Assembly: GCF_004345855.1 (NCBI RefSeq)
Contig: NZ_SLXN01000002.1
Location: forward strand, 62,001-126,000
Source: Sphingomonas sp. BK235
Lineage (GTDB): Bacteria > Pseudomonadota > Alphaproteobacteria > Sphingomonadales > Sphingomonadaceae
Direction of reading: 5' to 3'
Length of the DNA stretch: 64,000 nt
Below the pieces are notes generated by a model. That model saw nothing but the letters and a program-made list of their open reading frames with translations, was not told the origin of the DNA and made no database searches. The position numbers were made by a program, and so were the translations under genes. Below are positions 1-8,794 of this stretch, piece by piece (position 1 is the first letter of the stretch; every line of letters begins with the position of its first letter).

Positions 1-217
1 CCGTCATCCGCGCCGCGTCGAGCGTCATCTCGGCCTGGCGCACCTTGACGTTGCCCGCCAGCACCGCGCGGTTGGCGCGATCCTGCAACTCGATATGGTC
101 CGCGCCGAAATCGATCGGCGCGGCGCTGTTGTGGCGCGTCTGCGCCGCCGCCGCGCCCGCGAGCAGCAGGGCCAGCAGCGGGAGTCGGCGGGCGACCGGG
201 GCGAGAGGGCGCGGCAT
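1..217 (-). CDS. lptA: LptA/OstA-family LPS transport protein, C-terminal part outside window
   Basis: The first 72 codons of an LptA-like periplasmic bridge protein are visible; the rest lies beyond base 1. The protein starts MPRPLAPVARR, followed by a hydrophobic signal segment (LPLLALLLAGAAAA) and a probable cleavage site before QTRHN. The mature start 'IDFGADHIELQDRANRAVL' followed by 'GNVKVRQAEMTLDAARM' is the usual opening of the OstA/LptA beta-jellyroll, which carries lipopolysaccharide between inner and outer membrane. It lies 12 bases after the lptC stop on the same strand, the normal lptC-lptA order in alphaproteobacteria. The call rests on the N-terminus and on this neighbourhood. 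Confidence 0.85.
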   Translation of the reverse strand, partial: MPRPLAPVARRLPLLALLLAGAAAAQTRHNSAAPIDFGADHIELQDRANRAVLAGNVKVRQAEMTLDAARMT

Positions 218-229
218 CCGGCGTTCCTT

Positions 230-862
230 CTATTTTCTCGGGTCGATCCGCAAGCGTGCATTGCCGTCGATCGTCACCGTACGGGCCTCCAGATCGGCGC
301 GCATGCGATCGCCGCGGAACGCGCCCTGGCGCACCGTGCCCGTCACCGCGCCGGTGGAGCGCAGCTTGCGCGTCTTCAGGTCGACTACCGCGTCGGTCGT
401 GTCGAGCGTATAATTGTTCGGGCCGCGCACCTTGATCGGCCCGTCGACGTTCACCTGCTCGCTGTCCATGTCGTAGCGGCCGGTCGGCGCGGTCATCTCG
501 GCCGGCCCGTCGGACAGGCGGATCGCGGCGGCGAGGTCGCGGATCCCCACCACCGGCTCGGCCGAGCTCTTCTGCAGCGCCGATCCTGCGGAGAGCACGA
601 AGGGTTGCCCCTTGGTATCGGTGCCGCGGTAGCGCGCCTGCTGGATCTTGAGCCGCTCGCGCGCCACCTCGACGCGGTTCTTGTCGAGCACGAAGGAGGC
701 GTCGCCCCCCATCGTCAGCGGCGCCATCACGAGAAAGGCGAACAGCACGCCGATCGAGAGCGGCAGCACGCGGTTGGCGGTGGCGATCAGGCGATCGTGG
801 CGCCCGCCGGGCTGCGCCCAGCGCTGACGCTCCGAGCGCGTGCGGATCGCCACCTCAGACAT
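230..862 (-). CDS. lptC: LptC, LPS export ABC transporter periplasmic protein
   Basis: A 210-residue bitopic protein. A cytoplasmic N-terminus rich in Arg precedes one transmembrane helix (about residues 31-50, 'VLPLSIGVLFAFLVMAPLT'). The rest is a beta-rich periplasmic domain with the LptC-type pattern '...YDMDSEQVNVDGPIKV' and a late 'DGNARLRIDPRK'. LptC couples the LptBFG extractor to LptA. The ATG at 862 is chosen because it overlaps the end of the upstream RNase D gene (ATGTCTGA overlap), which indicates translational coupling. The longer open frame upstream reads antisense to the RNase D coding frame and is not supported. Confidence 0.9.
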   Translation of the reverse strand: MSEVAIRTRSERQRWAQPGGRHDRLIATANRVLPLSIGVLFAFLVMAPLTMGGDASFVLDKNRVEVARERLKIQQARYRGTDTKGQPFVLSAGSALQKSSAEPVVGIRDLAAAIRLSDGPAEMTAPTGRYDMDSEQVNVDGPIKVRGPNNYTLDTTDAVVDLKTRKLRSTGAVTGTVRQGAFRGDRMRADLEARTVTIDGNARLRIDPRK

Positions 863-1475
863 GCGCGAAGATGTCCACCTCGGGCCAGCCGGCGAGGTCG
901 AGCTCGGCGCGCGCGGGCAGGAAGTCGAAACACGCCTGCGCCAGCGCGGTGCGCCCCTCGCGCGCGAGGCGCCGGTCGAGCTCGTCGCGCAGCCGGTGGA
1001 GGAAGCGCACGTCGGAGGCGGCATAGTCGCGCTGCGCCTCGCTCAGCTCGGGGCCGCCCCAGTCGGACGATTGCTGCTGCTTCGAGATGTCCTGGCCGAG
1101 CAGCTCGCGCACCAGCTCCTTCAGCCCGTGGCGATCGGTATAGGTGCGCACCAGCCGCGACGCGGTCTTGGTGCAATAGACCGGCGCCGCCACGACGCCG
1201 AGATAATGCCGGATCGCGGCGATGTCGAAGCGCGCGAAATGATACAGCTTCACCCGCGCCGGATCGGCGAGCACGGCGCGCAGCACCGGCGCGGCATAGT
1301 CGCTGCCGGGGTTGAAGCGGACGAGATGCTCGTCGCCGCTACCATCCGACAATTGCACCAGGCAGAGCCGGTCGCGCGGGGTGATCAGCCCCATCGTCTC
1401 GGTGTCGACCGCGATCGCAGCGCCCGGCGCGAACACGTCGCCGGGCAGATCTTCCTCGTGAAAATGAACAGCCAT
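855..1475 (-). CDS. rnd: RNase D-type 3'-5' exonuclease (DEDD domain only)
   Basis: A 206-residue protein made only of the DEDDy exonuclease domain; the HRDC domains of full-length RNase D are absent, as in many short alphaproteobacterial homologues. The three exonuclease motifs are present: ExoI 'AVDTETMGL' near the N-terminus, ExoII 'YHFARFDIAAI' in the middle and ExoIII 'YAASDVRFLHRL' late. The expected role is 3' trimming of structured RNA such as tRNA precursors. The start at ATG 1475 gives MAVHFHEEDLPGD, the usual family N-terminus. It is the first gene of the rnd-lptC-lptA run and overlaps lptC by 8 bases. Confidence 0.9.
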   Translation of the reverse strand: MAVHFHEEDLPGDVFAPGAAIAVDTETMGLITPRDRLCLVQLSDGSGDEHLVRFNPGSDYAAPVLRAVLADPARVKLYHFARFDIAAIRHYLGVVAAPVYCTKTASRLVRTYTDRHGLKELVRELLGQDISKQQQSSDWGGPELSEAQRDYAASDVRFLHRLRDELDRRLAREGRTALAQACFDFLPARAELDLAGWPEVDIFAHV

Positions 1476-1740
1476 GCGGCTGGCTCTAGCGGGGAGGCGG
1501 CGCGGGCTCAACGCGTTCGTTCGGTTGCGTCTGCGACGGACGGTGGCGCGCGCGCGACAGGAAGCAAGTGACTGGCGCGCCGGTAAAGAAAAGACTCGCA
1601 CAACGATTCGACGGCGCGGAATTGATCGGCTATGACAGGTGATGCGGCGCAATAGGACCTGCGCCCGGAGAACCGCGTTCGCCGTCCTGCGCGTGGTCTC
1701 GTTGAGAATGTTCGGGCGGACCGGGAAGACGAACAGGGTT

Positions 1741-2559
1741 ATGGGTTACGACAAGGGCGGCCGCGGCAATCGCGGCGGGCGTGGGCGCGACAAGCGCGAC
1801 GGTTTCGGCGGCGGCGGTGACGACTTCGGCGGCGGTTTCGGCGGCGGCGGCTTCGGCTTCGAGGATCGCGGCGGCTTCGGCGGCGGCGGTGACCGCTTCG
1901 GCGGCGGCGGCGGTGGTCGCGGCTTCGGTGGCGGCGGCGGCGGGTTCGGCGGCGGCGGCGGTGGTCGCGGCTTCGGCGGCGGCGGTGGTGGTGGTGGCTT
2001 CGGCGGCGGTCGCGGCATGCCCCCGCAGGTCGTCGGCGAGGGCACGGGCGTCGTTAAGTTCTTCAACGCGCAGAAGGGCTTCGGCTTCATCGTGCGCGAT
2101 GACGGCGGTGAGGACGTGTTTGTCCACATCTCCGCGGTGGAGCAGGCGGGCCTCGCCGGCCTGGCCGAGGGGCAGCCGCTCGGCTTCACCCTGGTGGATC
2201 GTGGCGGCCGGATCTCGGCGACCGATCTCAAGATCGACGGCGAGCCGATGCCGGTGACCGATCGCGCCCCCCCGCGCGAGGGTGGCTTCGGTGGCGCCCC
2301 GGGTGGCGCACGTGGCGGCGGTGCGCCGCAGCGCCAGCTGACCGGCGAGAAAGCCACGGGTACGGTAAAGTTCTTCAACGCCATGAAGGGCTTCGGCTTC
2401 ATCCAGCGCGATGACGGCCAGCCCGACGCCTTCGTCCACATCTCGGCGGTCGAGCGTGCGGGCATGCCGACGCTCAACGAGGGCGACCGGCTGCAGTTCG
2501 AGATCGAGGTCGATCGTCGCGGCAAGTACGCCGCGGTGAACCTGTCCTCGTCGAGCTGA
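1741..2559 (+). CDS. Cold-shock protein with Gly-rich N-terminus and two cold-shock domains
   Basis: A 272-residue protein in three parts. Residues 5-92 are almost entirely Gly, Phe, Arg and Asp, in repeats of the type GGFGGGGGGRGFGG, and resemble a eukaryotic RGG/FG-rich disordered tail. Residues about 101-166 are a cold-shock domain (GTGVVKFFNAQKGFGFI, DVFVHISAVEQ). After a short Gly/Pro linker, residues 205-268 form a second domain (ATGTVKFFNAMKGFGFI, AFVHISAVERAG). Both keep the RNP1 (KGFGFI) and RNP2 (FVHIS) aromatic surfaces used to bind single-stranded nucleic acid. Expected role: RNA chaperone or anti-terminator. ATG 1741 is chosen because MGYDKGGRG is the natural start of the Gly-rich arm; ATG 1708, 11 codons upstream, is the alternative. 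A strong terminator follows the stop. Confidence 0.92.
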   Translation: MGYDKGGRGNRGGRGRDKRDGFGGGGDDFGGGFGGGGFGFEDRGGFGGGGDRFGGGGGGRGFGGGGGGFGGGGGGRGFGGGGGGGGFGGGRGMPPQVVGEGTGVVKFFNAQKGFGFIVRDDGGEDVFVHISAVEQAGLAGLAEGQPLGFTLVDRGGRISATDLKIDGEPMPVTDRAPPREGGFGGAPGGARGGGAPQRQLTGEKATGTVKFFNAMKGFGFIQRDDGQPDAFVHISAVERAGMPTLNEGDRLQFEIEVDRRGKYAAVNLSSSS

Positions 2560-2585
2560 TCGGTTCGGCCATCGGCTGACAGAAG

Positions 2586-2624
2586 CGGCCCGCCCGGCCT
2601 CGCCGGGCGGGCCGTTCTCGTTTC
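2586..2624 (+). terminator. Rho-independent terminator of the cold-shock gene
   Basis: A perfect 12-bp GC stem (2586-2597 paired with 2603-2614), a 5-base loop, then a T-rich tail (ttctcgttt). It begins 27 bases after the cold-shock stop codon. It is the clearest intrinsic terminator in the window. Confidence 0.85.
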
Positions 2625-2650
2625 TGCATGACGCCGGTTGCCCTTGGCGT

Positions 2651-2736
2651 ATCGCCCACCTGGTGCGAACCGGCGCGGTGCTCCTGCGACAGCAGGAGCC
2701 CAGAGCCACGAGCGTCACTCCTGCGGCTCTGGGCTC
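2651..2736. repeat. Dispersed palindromic repeat, type B, copy 1
   Basis: A non-coding repeat with two nested hairpins. GCTCCTGC/GCAGGAGC pair around a 4-base loop. A perfect 12-bp inverted repeat follows (2696-2707 with 2725-2736, gagcccagagcc/ggctctgggctc). The core 'ggtgctcctgcg' and the flank 'cacctggtgcgaacc' recur near 12.5 kb, 43.15 kb and 56.05 kb. Confidence 0.7.
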
Positions 2737-2834
2737 CGGCGTTCGCCGAAGCACGATCCGGCCGGGATGGAACCGCCCTAGGCACTTGCCCTCGCGCGCG
2801 CGCTCGCCCATCGCGGCGGCAAGGGAGCTCTGCC

Positions 2835-3662
2835 ATGATCACACGCCTTCGCCCCGCCCGTGCCGCCGCGCTCGCGCTCGTCGCGCTGACCGGCGCCTGC
2901 GCGCCGTCGCTCAAGGTGATGACCTACAATGTCCGCTACGCCTCGGACGAGGGGCCGCAGCCCTGGCCGTCGCGCCGCGATGCCGCGGTGGCGATGCTGC
3001 GCCGCGTCCACCCCGACGTGATCGGCACGCAGGAACTGCTCCAGCGCCAGGGCGACGACATGGTCGCGGCGCTCCCTGAATATCGCTGGTTCGGGCGCGA
3101 TCGCAGGGGCGGCCACGCCGACGAGCATATGGGCATCCTCTACCGTACCGACCGGCTGACGCTGGTGCGCGACGGCGATTTCTGGCTCTCCGACACGCCC
3201 GAGGTGGTCGGCAGCCAGAGCTGGGGCACCGACCTGCCGCGGATGGCGAGCTGGGGCGAGTTCGCGCTGAAGCGCGACCCCAAGCGACGCTTCCTGCTGG
3301 TCGACACGCATCTGGCGCATCGCGACAGCGACGATGCCGCGCGCGACCGCGCCGCCGCGCTGCTGCTCGAGCGCATCCCGACGATCGCGCGCGGGCTGCC
3401 CGTGGTGCTGACGGGCGACTTCAACGCCGAGCCTGACAGCGCGGCGCATCGCCGCCTCGCCGCGGCGATGAGCGATGCCTGGGGCCAGCGGCCGGGCGGC
3501 AAGACCTTCCACGACTTCACCGGAGTCGCCGACAAGCGGATCGATTACATCTTCCTCGACGGCGCGCGCGCGAGCAAGGTGGCGGTGGTCACCGATCGTC
3601 CCGGCGGGGTCTATCCCTCCGACCATTTCCCGGTCACCGCGACGGTGACGCTGCTGCGGTAA
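2835..3662 (+). CDS. Endonuclease/exonuclease/phosphatase family protein, exported
   Basis: A 275-residue metal-dependent phosphodiesterase/nuclease-fold protein. The N-terminus (MITRLRPARAAALALVALTGAC) is a signal sequence, possibly lipoprotein type with Cys after TGA, although the lipobox is not ideal. EEP-family motifs occur in order: 'VMTYNVRYAS', 'GTQELLQ' (metal Glu), 'DTHLAHRD', 'LTGDFNAEP' and the C-terminal 'PSDHFPVTATV' (catalytic His). In this family the substrate may be DNA, phosphoinositide or sphingomyelin, and the sequence does not decide. It stands alone between the cold-shock gene and the arabinofuranosidase pair. Confidence 0.85.
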   Translation: MITRLRPARAAALALVALTGACAPSLKVMTYNVRYASDEGPQPWPSRRDAAVAMLRRVHPDVIGTQELLQRQGDDMVAALPEYRWFGRDRRGGHADEHMGILYRTDRLTLVRDGDFWLSDTPEVVGSQSWGTDLPRMASWGEFALKRDPKRRFLLVDTHLAHRDSDDAARDRAAALLLERIPTIARGLPVVLTGDFNAEPDSAAHRRLAAAMSDAWGQRPGGKTFHDFTGVADKRIDYIFLDGARASKVAVVTDRPGGVYPSDHFPVTATVTLLR

Positions 3663-3987
3663 GCGAAGCGGCGCTACCCGATGGGCAGCCGTCGCTGTCC
3701 CCGCTGAGGGCTGGATCTGAGTGTCGGGGCGCCGACCCGCTGCACGTCAGAGGTGAGACAGATGCGATCGCGCGCTGGAGGATCGCCGCGTGTCCGCGCC
3801 CGACATCGCCCAGCCGCGCGACGGAGACGGCGTGCCGTCGCCAGCGAGCGCCTCGCCCTCGCCATGCCGCGACAACAGAAGCCGTGGGTGACGAGCAGGT
3901 GACAGAAGCCGCCCCGGCGTAACGTAGGCCAGCGCGTTTACTCGGACATATGCGGCAAAACTTGCGCTTATGCCGCCGCCGCGACAA
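3663..3987. other. Intergenic, no gene recognised
   Basis: This 325-base convergent gap separates the EEP-family gene from the GH43 gene. Frames that read through it are arginine- and alanine-rich and show no family motif. The only notable item is the 12-mer TTACTCGGACAT at 3938-3949, which is also present in the GH51 promoter region at 6667-6678. Confidence 0.5.
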
Positions 3988-5061
3988 TCACCCGCGCGCG
4001 AGCGGCCCGTTCGCCACGGGCGGATCGAACAGCGGCGTGCCGTCCGCGGCATAGCGGATCGGCTGGACGCGCGTGTGGCGGTTGGGATCGAACAACGGAT
4101 CGCCCTTGATCGCCTCGTCATCGCGCGCGTGGAACACCAGCATGTCGCGCCCGCGCGAGTCGACCGTGAAGCTGTTGTGCCCCGGCCCGAAGATGCGATG
4201 CTCACGCGACGTCTGGAAGACCGGGCGCGGCGACTTGGTCCAGCTGCGCGGGTCCATCACCTCGGCATCGTCGCGCGCGGTCAGCATCCCCATGCAATAG
4301 CGCGCGTCGGTCGCGCTCGCCGAATAGGTCATGAACAACCGGCCGTTGCGCGCCAGCAGCGCGGGCGCCTCGTTGACCTTGAAGCCGCGGATCTCCCAGT
4401 CGAGCTCGGGCACCGACAGCCGCGCAGGCCTGGCCGCGAGCGTCAGCGGGGTCTTGAGCGGTGCGAGATACAGATTGGAGTTGGTGTCGATCCCCGGCTC
4501 ACGCTGCGCCCAGGCGAGATAGCGCGTGCCGCGATGAACGAAGCTGGTCGAGTCGAGGTTGAAACTGTTCCACGGGGTCTCGAGCTCGCCCAGCACCCTC
4601 CACCCGCCCGTCATCGGGTCGGCGCCGTCGCACACCATTGCATAGGTGCGGATGCGGAACACGTCCTCGCCGCCGCCACTCGGGCCGGCGGCGAAATACA
4701 TGATCCACGTGCCGTCGATCAGATGGAGCTCGGGCGCCCACAGGAAGCCCGACCTCGGCCCGCTCTTCTCGTGCCGCCACAGCACGCGCTCGGTCGCGGT
4801 GGAGAGGCCGGCGAGCGTGCGCGCGCGGCGCAACACCAGCCGGTCATATTCGGGGACCGAGCCGGTCATGTAATACCAGCCGTCGGTATGGCGGAACACC
4901 TGCGCATCGGCACGCTGGCGCACCAGCGGGTTGACGATCGTGTCCGCCCCCGGTGCCGTCGTGCCGCGCCGCCGCTGCGCCAGCGCGGGCAGCGCGGCGA
5001 CGCTCGCGCCGCCCGCGAGGACGAGACGGCGCGAGAGCAGGGTCACGCCGTCCGCGCTCAC
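3988..5061 (-). CDS. Glycoside hydrolase family 43 protein (arabinofuranosidase/arabinanase type)
   Basis: About 357 residues. The N-terminus has a twin-arginine type leader ([21 protein letters not shown]), so Tat export is likely. The GH43 five-bladed propeller is marked by '[19 protein letters not shown]' (catalytic base Asp), '[18 protein letters not shown]', 'FNLDSTSF' (pKa-modulating Asp) and '[10 protein letters not shown]' (general acid Glu). Likely substrates are alpha-L-arabinosyl or xylosyl linkages. The GTG start at 5061 overlaps the GH51 stop (GTGA), indicating translational coupling; GTG 5046, just before TLLSRR, is a possible alternative. It is the last gene of the porin-GH51-GH43 run. 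Confidence 0.88.
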   Translation of the reverse strand: MSADGVTLLSRRLVLAGGASVAALPALAQRRRGTTAPGADTIVNPLVRQRADAQVFRHTDGWYYMTGSVPEYDRLVLRRARTLAGLSTATERVLWRHEKSGPRSGFLWAPELHLIDGTWIMYFAAGPSGGGEDVFRIRTYAMVCDGADPMTGGWRVLGELETPWNSFNLDSTSFVHRGTRYLAWAQREPGIDTNSNLYLAPLKTPLTLAARPARLSVPELDWEIRGFKVNEAPALLARNGRLFMTYSASATDARYCMGMLTARDDAEVMDPRSWTKSPRPVFQTSREHRIFGPGHNSFTVDSRGRDMLVFHARDDEAIKGDPLFDPNRHTRVQPIRYAADGTPLFDPPVANGPLARG

Positions 5062-6620
5062 TGCAACGTCAGCATGACGACCGACTTGGCCGGCAGCGTC
5101 ACGTTGAGCTGTCCGCCCGCGACCTGCGCGCCGGTGAAGGCGGCGGGGACGACCGCGTTGGGCTGATCGAAGGTGTTGATCGCGTTGATCGCCGGCGCGG
5201 TCAGGATCTGCCCGGTCGCGCCGCTGGCGTTGAGCCCGGCGAGCGCGGCCTGCACCGTGATCGCGCGGACCGGATCGGCGTTGGCGAGCGCGACATGGAC
5301 CACGCCGGCCTTGTCGCGCACCGCCGAGGCGCTGACCGCGGGCATCACCCACTGGTCCTTGTTGTACCACGGCGACTTGAGCTCGATCGGCAGCACCGTG
5401 CCGTCCATGTACGGCTTGTACATGTGGAAGACGTGATAGGTCGGCGTCAGCACCATCTTGTTGCCGTCGGTGAGGATCATCGCCTGCAGCACGTTCACCA
5501 TCTGCGCGATCGCGCTCATCTTCACGCGATCGGCGTGCTTGGCGAAAATGTTGAGGTTGATCGCGGCGACCAGCGCGTCACGCAGGCTGTTCTGCTGGCG
5601 CAGGAAGCCGGGATGCGTGCCGGGATCCTGATCGTACCAGGTGCCCCATTCGTCGACCGCCAGATACACTTTCTTCTGCGGATCGTATTTGTTCATGATC
5701 GCGCTGTGCTTGGTAATCAGCTCTTCCATCTTCCACGTCTTCGACAGGACTTCCGCCCAGCCGCGTTCGTCGAAGTCGATCGCCGAGCCCTTCTTCTCCC
5801 AGACGCCGGGCACGGTGTAATAATGGAGCGAGAGGCCGTCGAGCTTGTCGCCCGCCTCGCGCATCATCACCTCGGTCCAATTATAGTCGTCGCCGTTCGC
5901 GCCGGAGGCGATCTTCTCGATCTTGGTGCCGGCCGGTGCCTTGACGAAGGTGGCATAACGACGCGTCACGTCGGCGGCATATTCCGGCTTCATGTTGCCG
6001 CCGCAGCCCCACAGCTCGTTGCCGATGCCGAAATAGGGCAGCTTCCACGGTTGCTTGCGGCCGTTGTTCGCACGCTCGTCCGCAAGCGAGCCGGCCGGCG
6101 AGGTGATATACTCGACCCACTCGGCCATTTCCTGCGGCGTGCCGTTGCCGACGTTGCCCGAGATGTAGATCTCGGCGCCGATCTGCTCGTTCAGCTCCAT
6201 GAACTCGTGCGTGCCCACGCTGTTGGGCTCGGTGACGCCGCCCCAATGGGTGTTGATCTTGACCGGGCGCTTGTTCTTCGGCCCGATCCCCTCGCGCCAA
6301 TGATATTCGTCGGCGAAACAGCCGCCCGGCCAGCGGATCACCGGCACCGCCAGTTCCTTGAGCGCGCCGACCACGTCGTTGCGGAAGCCGCGCGTGTTGG
6401 GGATCTTGCGATCGTCGCCGACCCACAGGCCGCCATAGATGCCGTTGCCGAGATGCTCGGCGAATTGGGTGAAGATGCGCCGGTCGTAGGTCGGCCCGGC
6501 GCGGTCCCCGTGGACCGTCGCGGTCGCGGTGGCCGGCGCCGGCTCCTGCGCCATCCCCTGCACCGGCATGGTCGCGGCCAGCACCAGCGCGCCGGTGAGC
6601 GCGTACAGACGTCCCTTCAT
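5058..6620 (-). CDS. GH51 alpha-N-arabinofuranosidase
   Basis: A 520-residue secreted enzyme with a Sec-type signal peptide ([19 protein letters not shown], cleavage near AQEPAP). It has the GH51 TIM barrel and C-terminal beta-sandwich. Signatures are '[19 protein letters not shown]', the acid/base Glu at about 202 in '[11 protein letters not shown]', and the nucleophile Glu at about 324 in 'AVDEWGTWY'. It removes alpha-L-arabinofuranosyl side groups from arabinoxylan or arabinan. ATG 6620 is chosen over an upstream in-frame start because a strong ribosome site (GGGAGGATGGG) sits immediately before it. A sigma70-like promoter lies 50-80 bases upstream. Confidence 0.95.
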   Translation of the reverse strand: MKGRLYALTGALVLAATMPVQGMAQEPAPATATATVHGDRAGPTYDRRIFTQFAEHLGNGIYGGLWVGDDRKIPNTRGFRNDVVGALKELAVPVIRWPGGCFADEYHWREGIGPKNKRPVKINTHWGGVTEPNSVGTHEFMELNEQIGAEIYISGNVGNGTPQEMAEWVEYITSPAGSLADERANNGRKQPWKLPYFGIGNELWGCGGNMKPEYAADVTRRYATFVKAPAGTKIEKIASGANGDDYNWTEVMMREAGDKLDGLSLHYYTVPGVWEKKGSAIDFDERGWAEVLSKTWKMEELITKHSAIMNKYDPQKKVYLAVDEWGTWYDQDPGTHPGFLRQQNSLRDALVAAINLNIFAKHADRVKMSAIAQMVNVLQAMILTDGNKMVLTPTYHVFHMYKPYMDGTVLPIELKSPWYNKDQWVMPAVSASAVRDKAGVVHVALANADPVRAITVQAALAGLNASGATGQILTAPAINAINTFDQPNAVVPAAFTGAQVAGGQLNVTLPAKSVVMLTLQ

Positions 6621-6674
6621 CCCATCCTCCCGTTGTCGGCGGGGCGCCCGTTCGGGCATTCCCGCATTACTCGG

Positions 6675-6703
6675 ACATTAGGAAGCGGGTGGTGGCTTTG
6701 CAA
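6675..6703 (-). promoter_or_regulatory. Putative sigma70-like promoter of the GH51-GH43 pair
   Basis: On the minus strand TTGCAA (6698-6703) is followed after 17 bases by TAATGT (6675-6680). This lies 55 bases upstream of the GH51 ATG at the right distance for a short leader. The match is by eye. Confidence 0.45.
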
Positions 6704-6733
6704 CGACTTTGCCGCCCGCTCCGCAACCATGGG

Positions 6734-7927
6734 TCATCGCCCCACCTTGAGCCGCAGCGCGAGCACCAGCGCGTCGGGCACGTCGCGGCGGCCGGACGGG
6801 TCGATCACCCATTGCGCGTCGGGCTGGACGCTGAGCCAACTGCCGGCGACCCAGCGATACGCCCCCTCCAATATCAGCTCGCGGCCGGCCGCACCGCGCG
6901 GCGCGGGGGCCGCCGCGCCGATCCAGGCGCACGCGAACGAGGCGCCGAGCTGGTCGTCCTCACGGCCGTGCCACGTGCCGGTGCGCACCAGCCCGCCGCC
7001 GAGATAGCGCCGGACCGCATTGTAGCGCCGGTCGGCGATGCCATAGCGCAGCCAGCCCGACAGCCCCGCGCCGCCGCGCTCCTCGCCCACCAACTGCCGC
7101 TCGGCGAGCATATAGACGCCGCGATCGCCCGTGCCCGTCGCGCCGGGCAGCGCGCGTTGCGGAAAGCGCGCGGTGTAGCGCCAGCTCCCCACCGCCAGCT
7201 TGGTCGCGCGGTCGAGCCACGCCGCTTCGCTCACCAGCAGCGCGCCATCGCCGTGCCCGATCCGCACCGCGGTGGCACGCGGGTGCGCGGGGTCGCCGGG
7301 CACGCCGTCGAGCACCGCGGCATGGAACAGCCAATGCGCGCCGACCGCGACCTCGCCGCGCAGCGCCAGCGCGGTCACCGGGAAGATCGACGGGCCGCGC
7401 CGCCCCGATTGCGCCAGCTCCGGCCCGATCCCATGCGACGACAGGCGGAACAGCCCGCCGCTGACGGTCGTGTCGAACTCGGCGTTGAGATTGTAGAGCC
7501 CCGCCTTGAGCGAGCCATGCGCGCCGACGGCCTGCTCGACCCAGGCCTCGAACAGCCGCGTGGCGGGGACAAGGGTCTCGATGTTCGACACGCCCTGCGC
7601 GTCGCCGCTCAGCGCCGAGAGGCTGGTGCCATTGTCGCGGATGACATAGCCGAAGGCCCGCGCACCGTGCCAGCCGACCAGCCGGTCGAGGTCGAAGGCG
7701 GCCTGGAGATCGAGATTGTCGAGGTATCGCGCGCCGCGCGCGCGGCCGCCCGCGACATCCGCGGCGAGGTCGACGGTGTAGACCGCGGAGAGCGTGACCG
7801 GCGCCGCGTGGCGTTCGTTGGCCGAGCGCGGATAACCGGTCGGGCGCTCGTCCTGCGCATGCGCCGGCGTGGCGGCCAGCATCAGCGCGACGAGCGGCAG
7901 GACGCGCCGCGGCGATCTGGCCCCCAT
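6734..7927 (-). CDS. OprB-family carbohydrate-selective porin
   Basis: A 397-residue outer-membrane beta-barrel with a signal peptide (RRVLPLVALMLAATPAHAQ). Recognisable OprB-family stretches include 'LFEAWVEQAVGAHGSLKAG', 'NLNAEFDTTVSGGLF' and the C-terminal 'LILEGAYRWVAGSWLSVQP...VLALRLKVGR'. The family forms channels for mono- and oligosaccharide entry. Position 113 bases upstream of the GH51 gene on the same strand fits uptake of sugars released by GH51 and GH43. Specificity cannot be read from sequence. Confidence 0.85.
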   Translation of the reverse strand: MGARSPRRVLPLVALMLAATPAHAQDERPTGYPRSANERHAAPVTLSAVYTVDLAADVAGGRARGARYLDNLDLQAAFDLDRLVGWHGARAFGYVIRDNGTSLSALSGDAQGVSNIETLVPATRLFEAWVEQAVGAHGSLKAGLYNLNAEFDTTVSGGLFRLSSHGIGPELAQSGRRGPSIFPVTALALRGEVAVGAHWLFHAAVLDGVPGDPAHPRATAVRIGHGDGALLVSEAAWLDRATKLAVGSWRYTARFPQRALPGATGTGDRGVYMLAERQLVGEERGGAGLSGWLRYGIADRRYNAVRRYLGGGLVRTGTWHGREDDQLGASFACAWIGAAAPAPRGAAGRELILEGAYRWVAGSWLSVQPDAQWVIDPSGRRDVPDALVLALRLKVGR

Positions 7928-8191
7928 GTCGAACTCCGCTCCCCGTGGCGCGGGCGGCGCTTAGCCGAGCCGGCTTGGGGCGAACAGGGGGCGATGACCC
8001 ACGCGCCATCTTCCCGTCCCGGCGCTGGCGCGCGGGAGCGGCGCCGCCGCCACGCAGCGGGGCCGTCCCGCGCTCCCCGGCGAGTGGCGCGGCGCGGGCG
8101 CGCCGGAGTCGACGGCGCTGACCGGCCGCTGGGCCGACGCTTCCGCCCTCCCCCCTTGGCCCGCGTCGCGGCTTCTGCCACGGACGGCGGC

Positions 8192-8794
8192 ATGTTCGTG
8201 TTCGCCCTGCTCCTCGCCGCCGCGCAGTCGCCGACCGCCCCGCCGCAGGAGGGCGAGACCGTCACCGTGCGCGCCCCGCTGCCCGCCGCGCCGCAGACCC
8301 CCGCCACGCTCGTCGCCGAGCCGGTGGCGATGATGATCGCCACCTTCGACTCGAACGGCGACGCGATGGTGGATCGCGCCGAGCTGGAGGAGGGCGTGCG
8401 CCGCTCGTTCGAGGCGATCGACACCGCGAAGACCGGCACGCTGCGCTACCTCGCCTTCTCCGACTGGGCCAAGCGCTTCCTCGGCGACCAGCACGCGCTG
8501 CCCAGCCCCTATGAGGTGGATCGCAACGACGACGACGCGGTGTCGCTCGACGAGTTGGAGGATCATTTCTCGCGGCTGTTCGCGCGCTACGACCGCGACG
8601 GCGACCATCTCGTCAGCCGCGCCGAGCTGCTGACCTATCGCACCATGCCGGTCGACGCGCAGGGCCCCACCGCTGGGCGCCGGCCGCCCGGCAAGAAGGA
8701 CGGCAAGGGCGAGAAGGGCGAGAAGCCCAGAGACAGTGAGCGCCGCGGGCCGCCGCCCGCCGACCGCGACGATCTGACCGAGCGCGCGCGATGA
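8192..8794 (+). CDS. EF-hand calcium-binding protein, exported
   Basis: A 200-residue protein with a short hydrophobic leader ([14 protein letters not shown]) and three canonical EF-hand loops: [24 protein letters not shown] and [13 protein letters not shown] degenerate fourth ([12 protein letters not shown]) lies between the first two. The C-terminus is highly charged and Lys/Glu/Arg rich ([19 protein letters not shown]). Its stop overlaps the tgt start (ATGA), so expression is probably coupled to tgt. The role is unknown; periplasmic calcium buffering or sensing is inference. Confidence 0.85.
   Translation: MFVFALLLAAAQSPTAPPQEGETVTVRAPLPAAPQTPATLVAEPVAMMIATFDSNGDAMVDRAELEEGVRRSFEAIDTAKTGTLRYLAFSDWAKRFLGDQHALPSPYEVDRNDDDAVSLDELEDHFSRLFARYDRDGDHLVSRAELLTYRTMPVDAQGPTAGRRPPGKKDGKGEKGEKPRDSERRGPPPADRDDLTERAR

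Noticed and set aside
1795-2020. Regular short repeats in the cold-shock gene that could suggest a CRISPR array
   Set aside because: They are in-frame Gly/Phe/Arg codon repeats with no unique spacers; the protein reading explains them fully.
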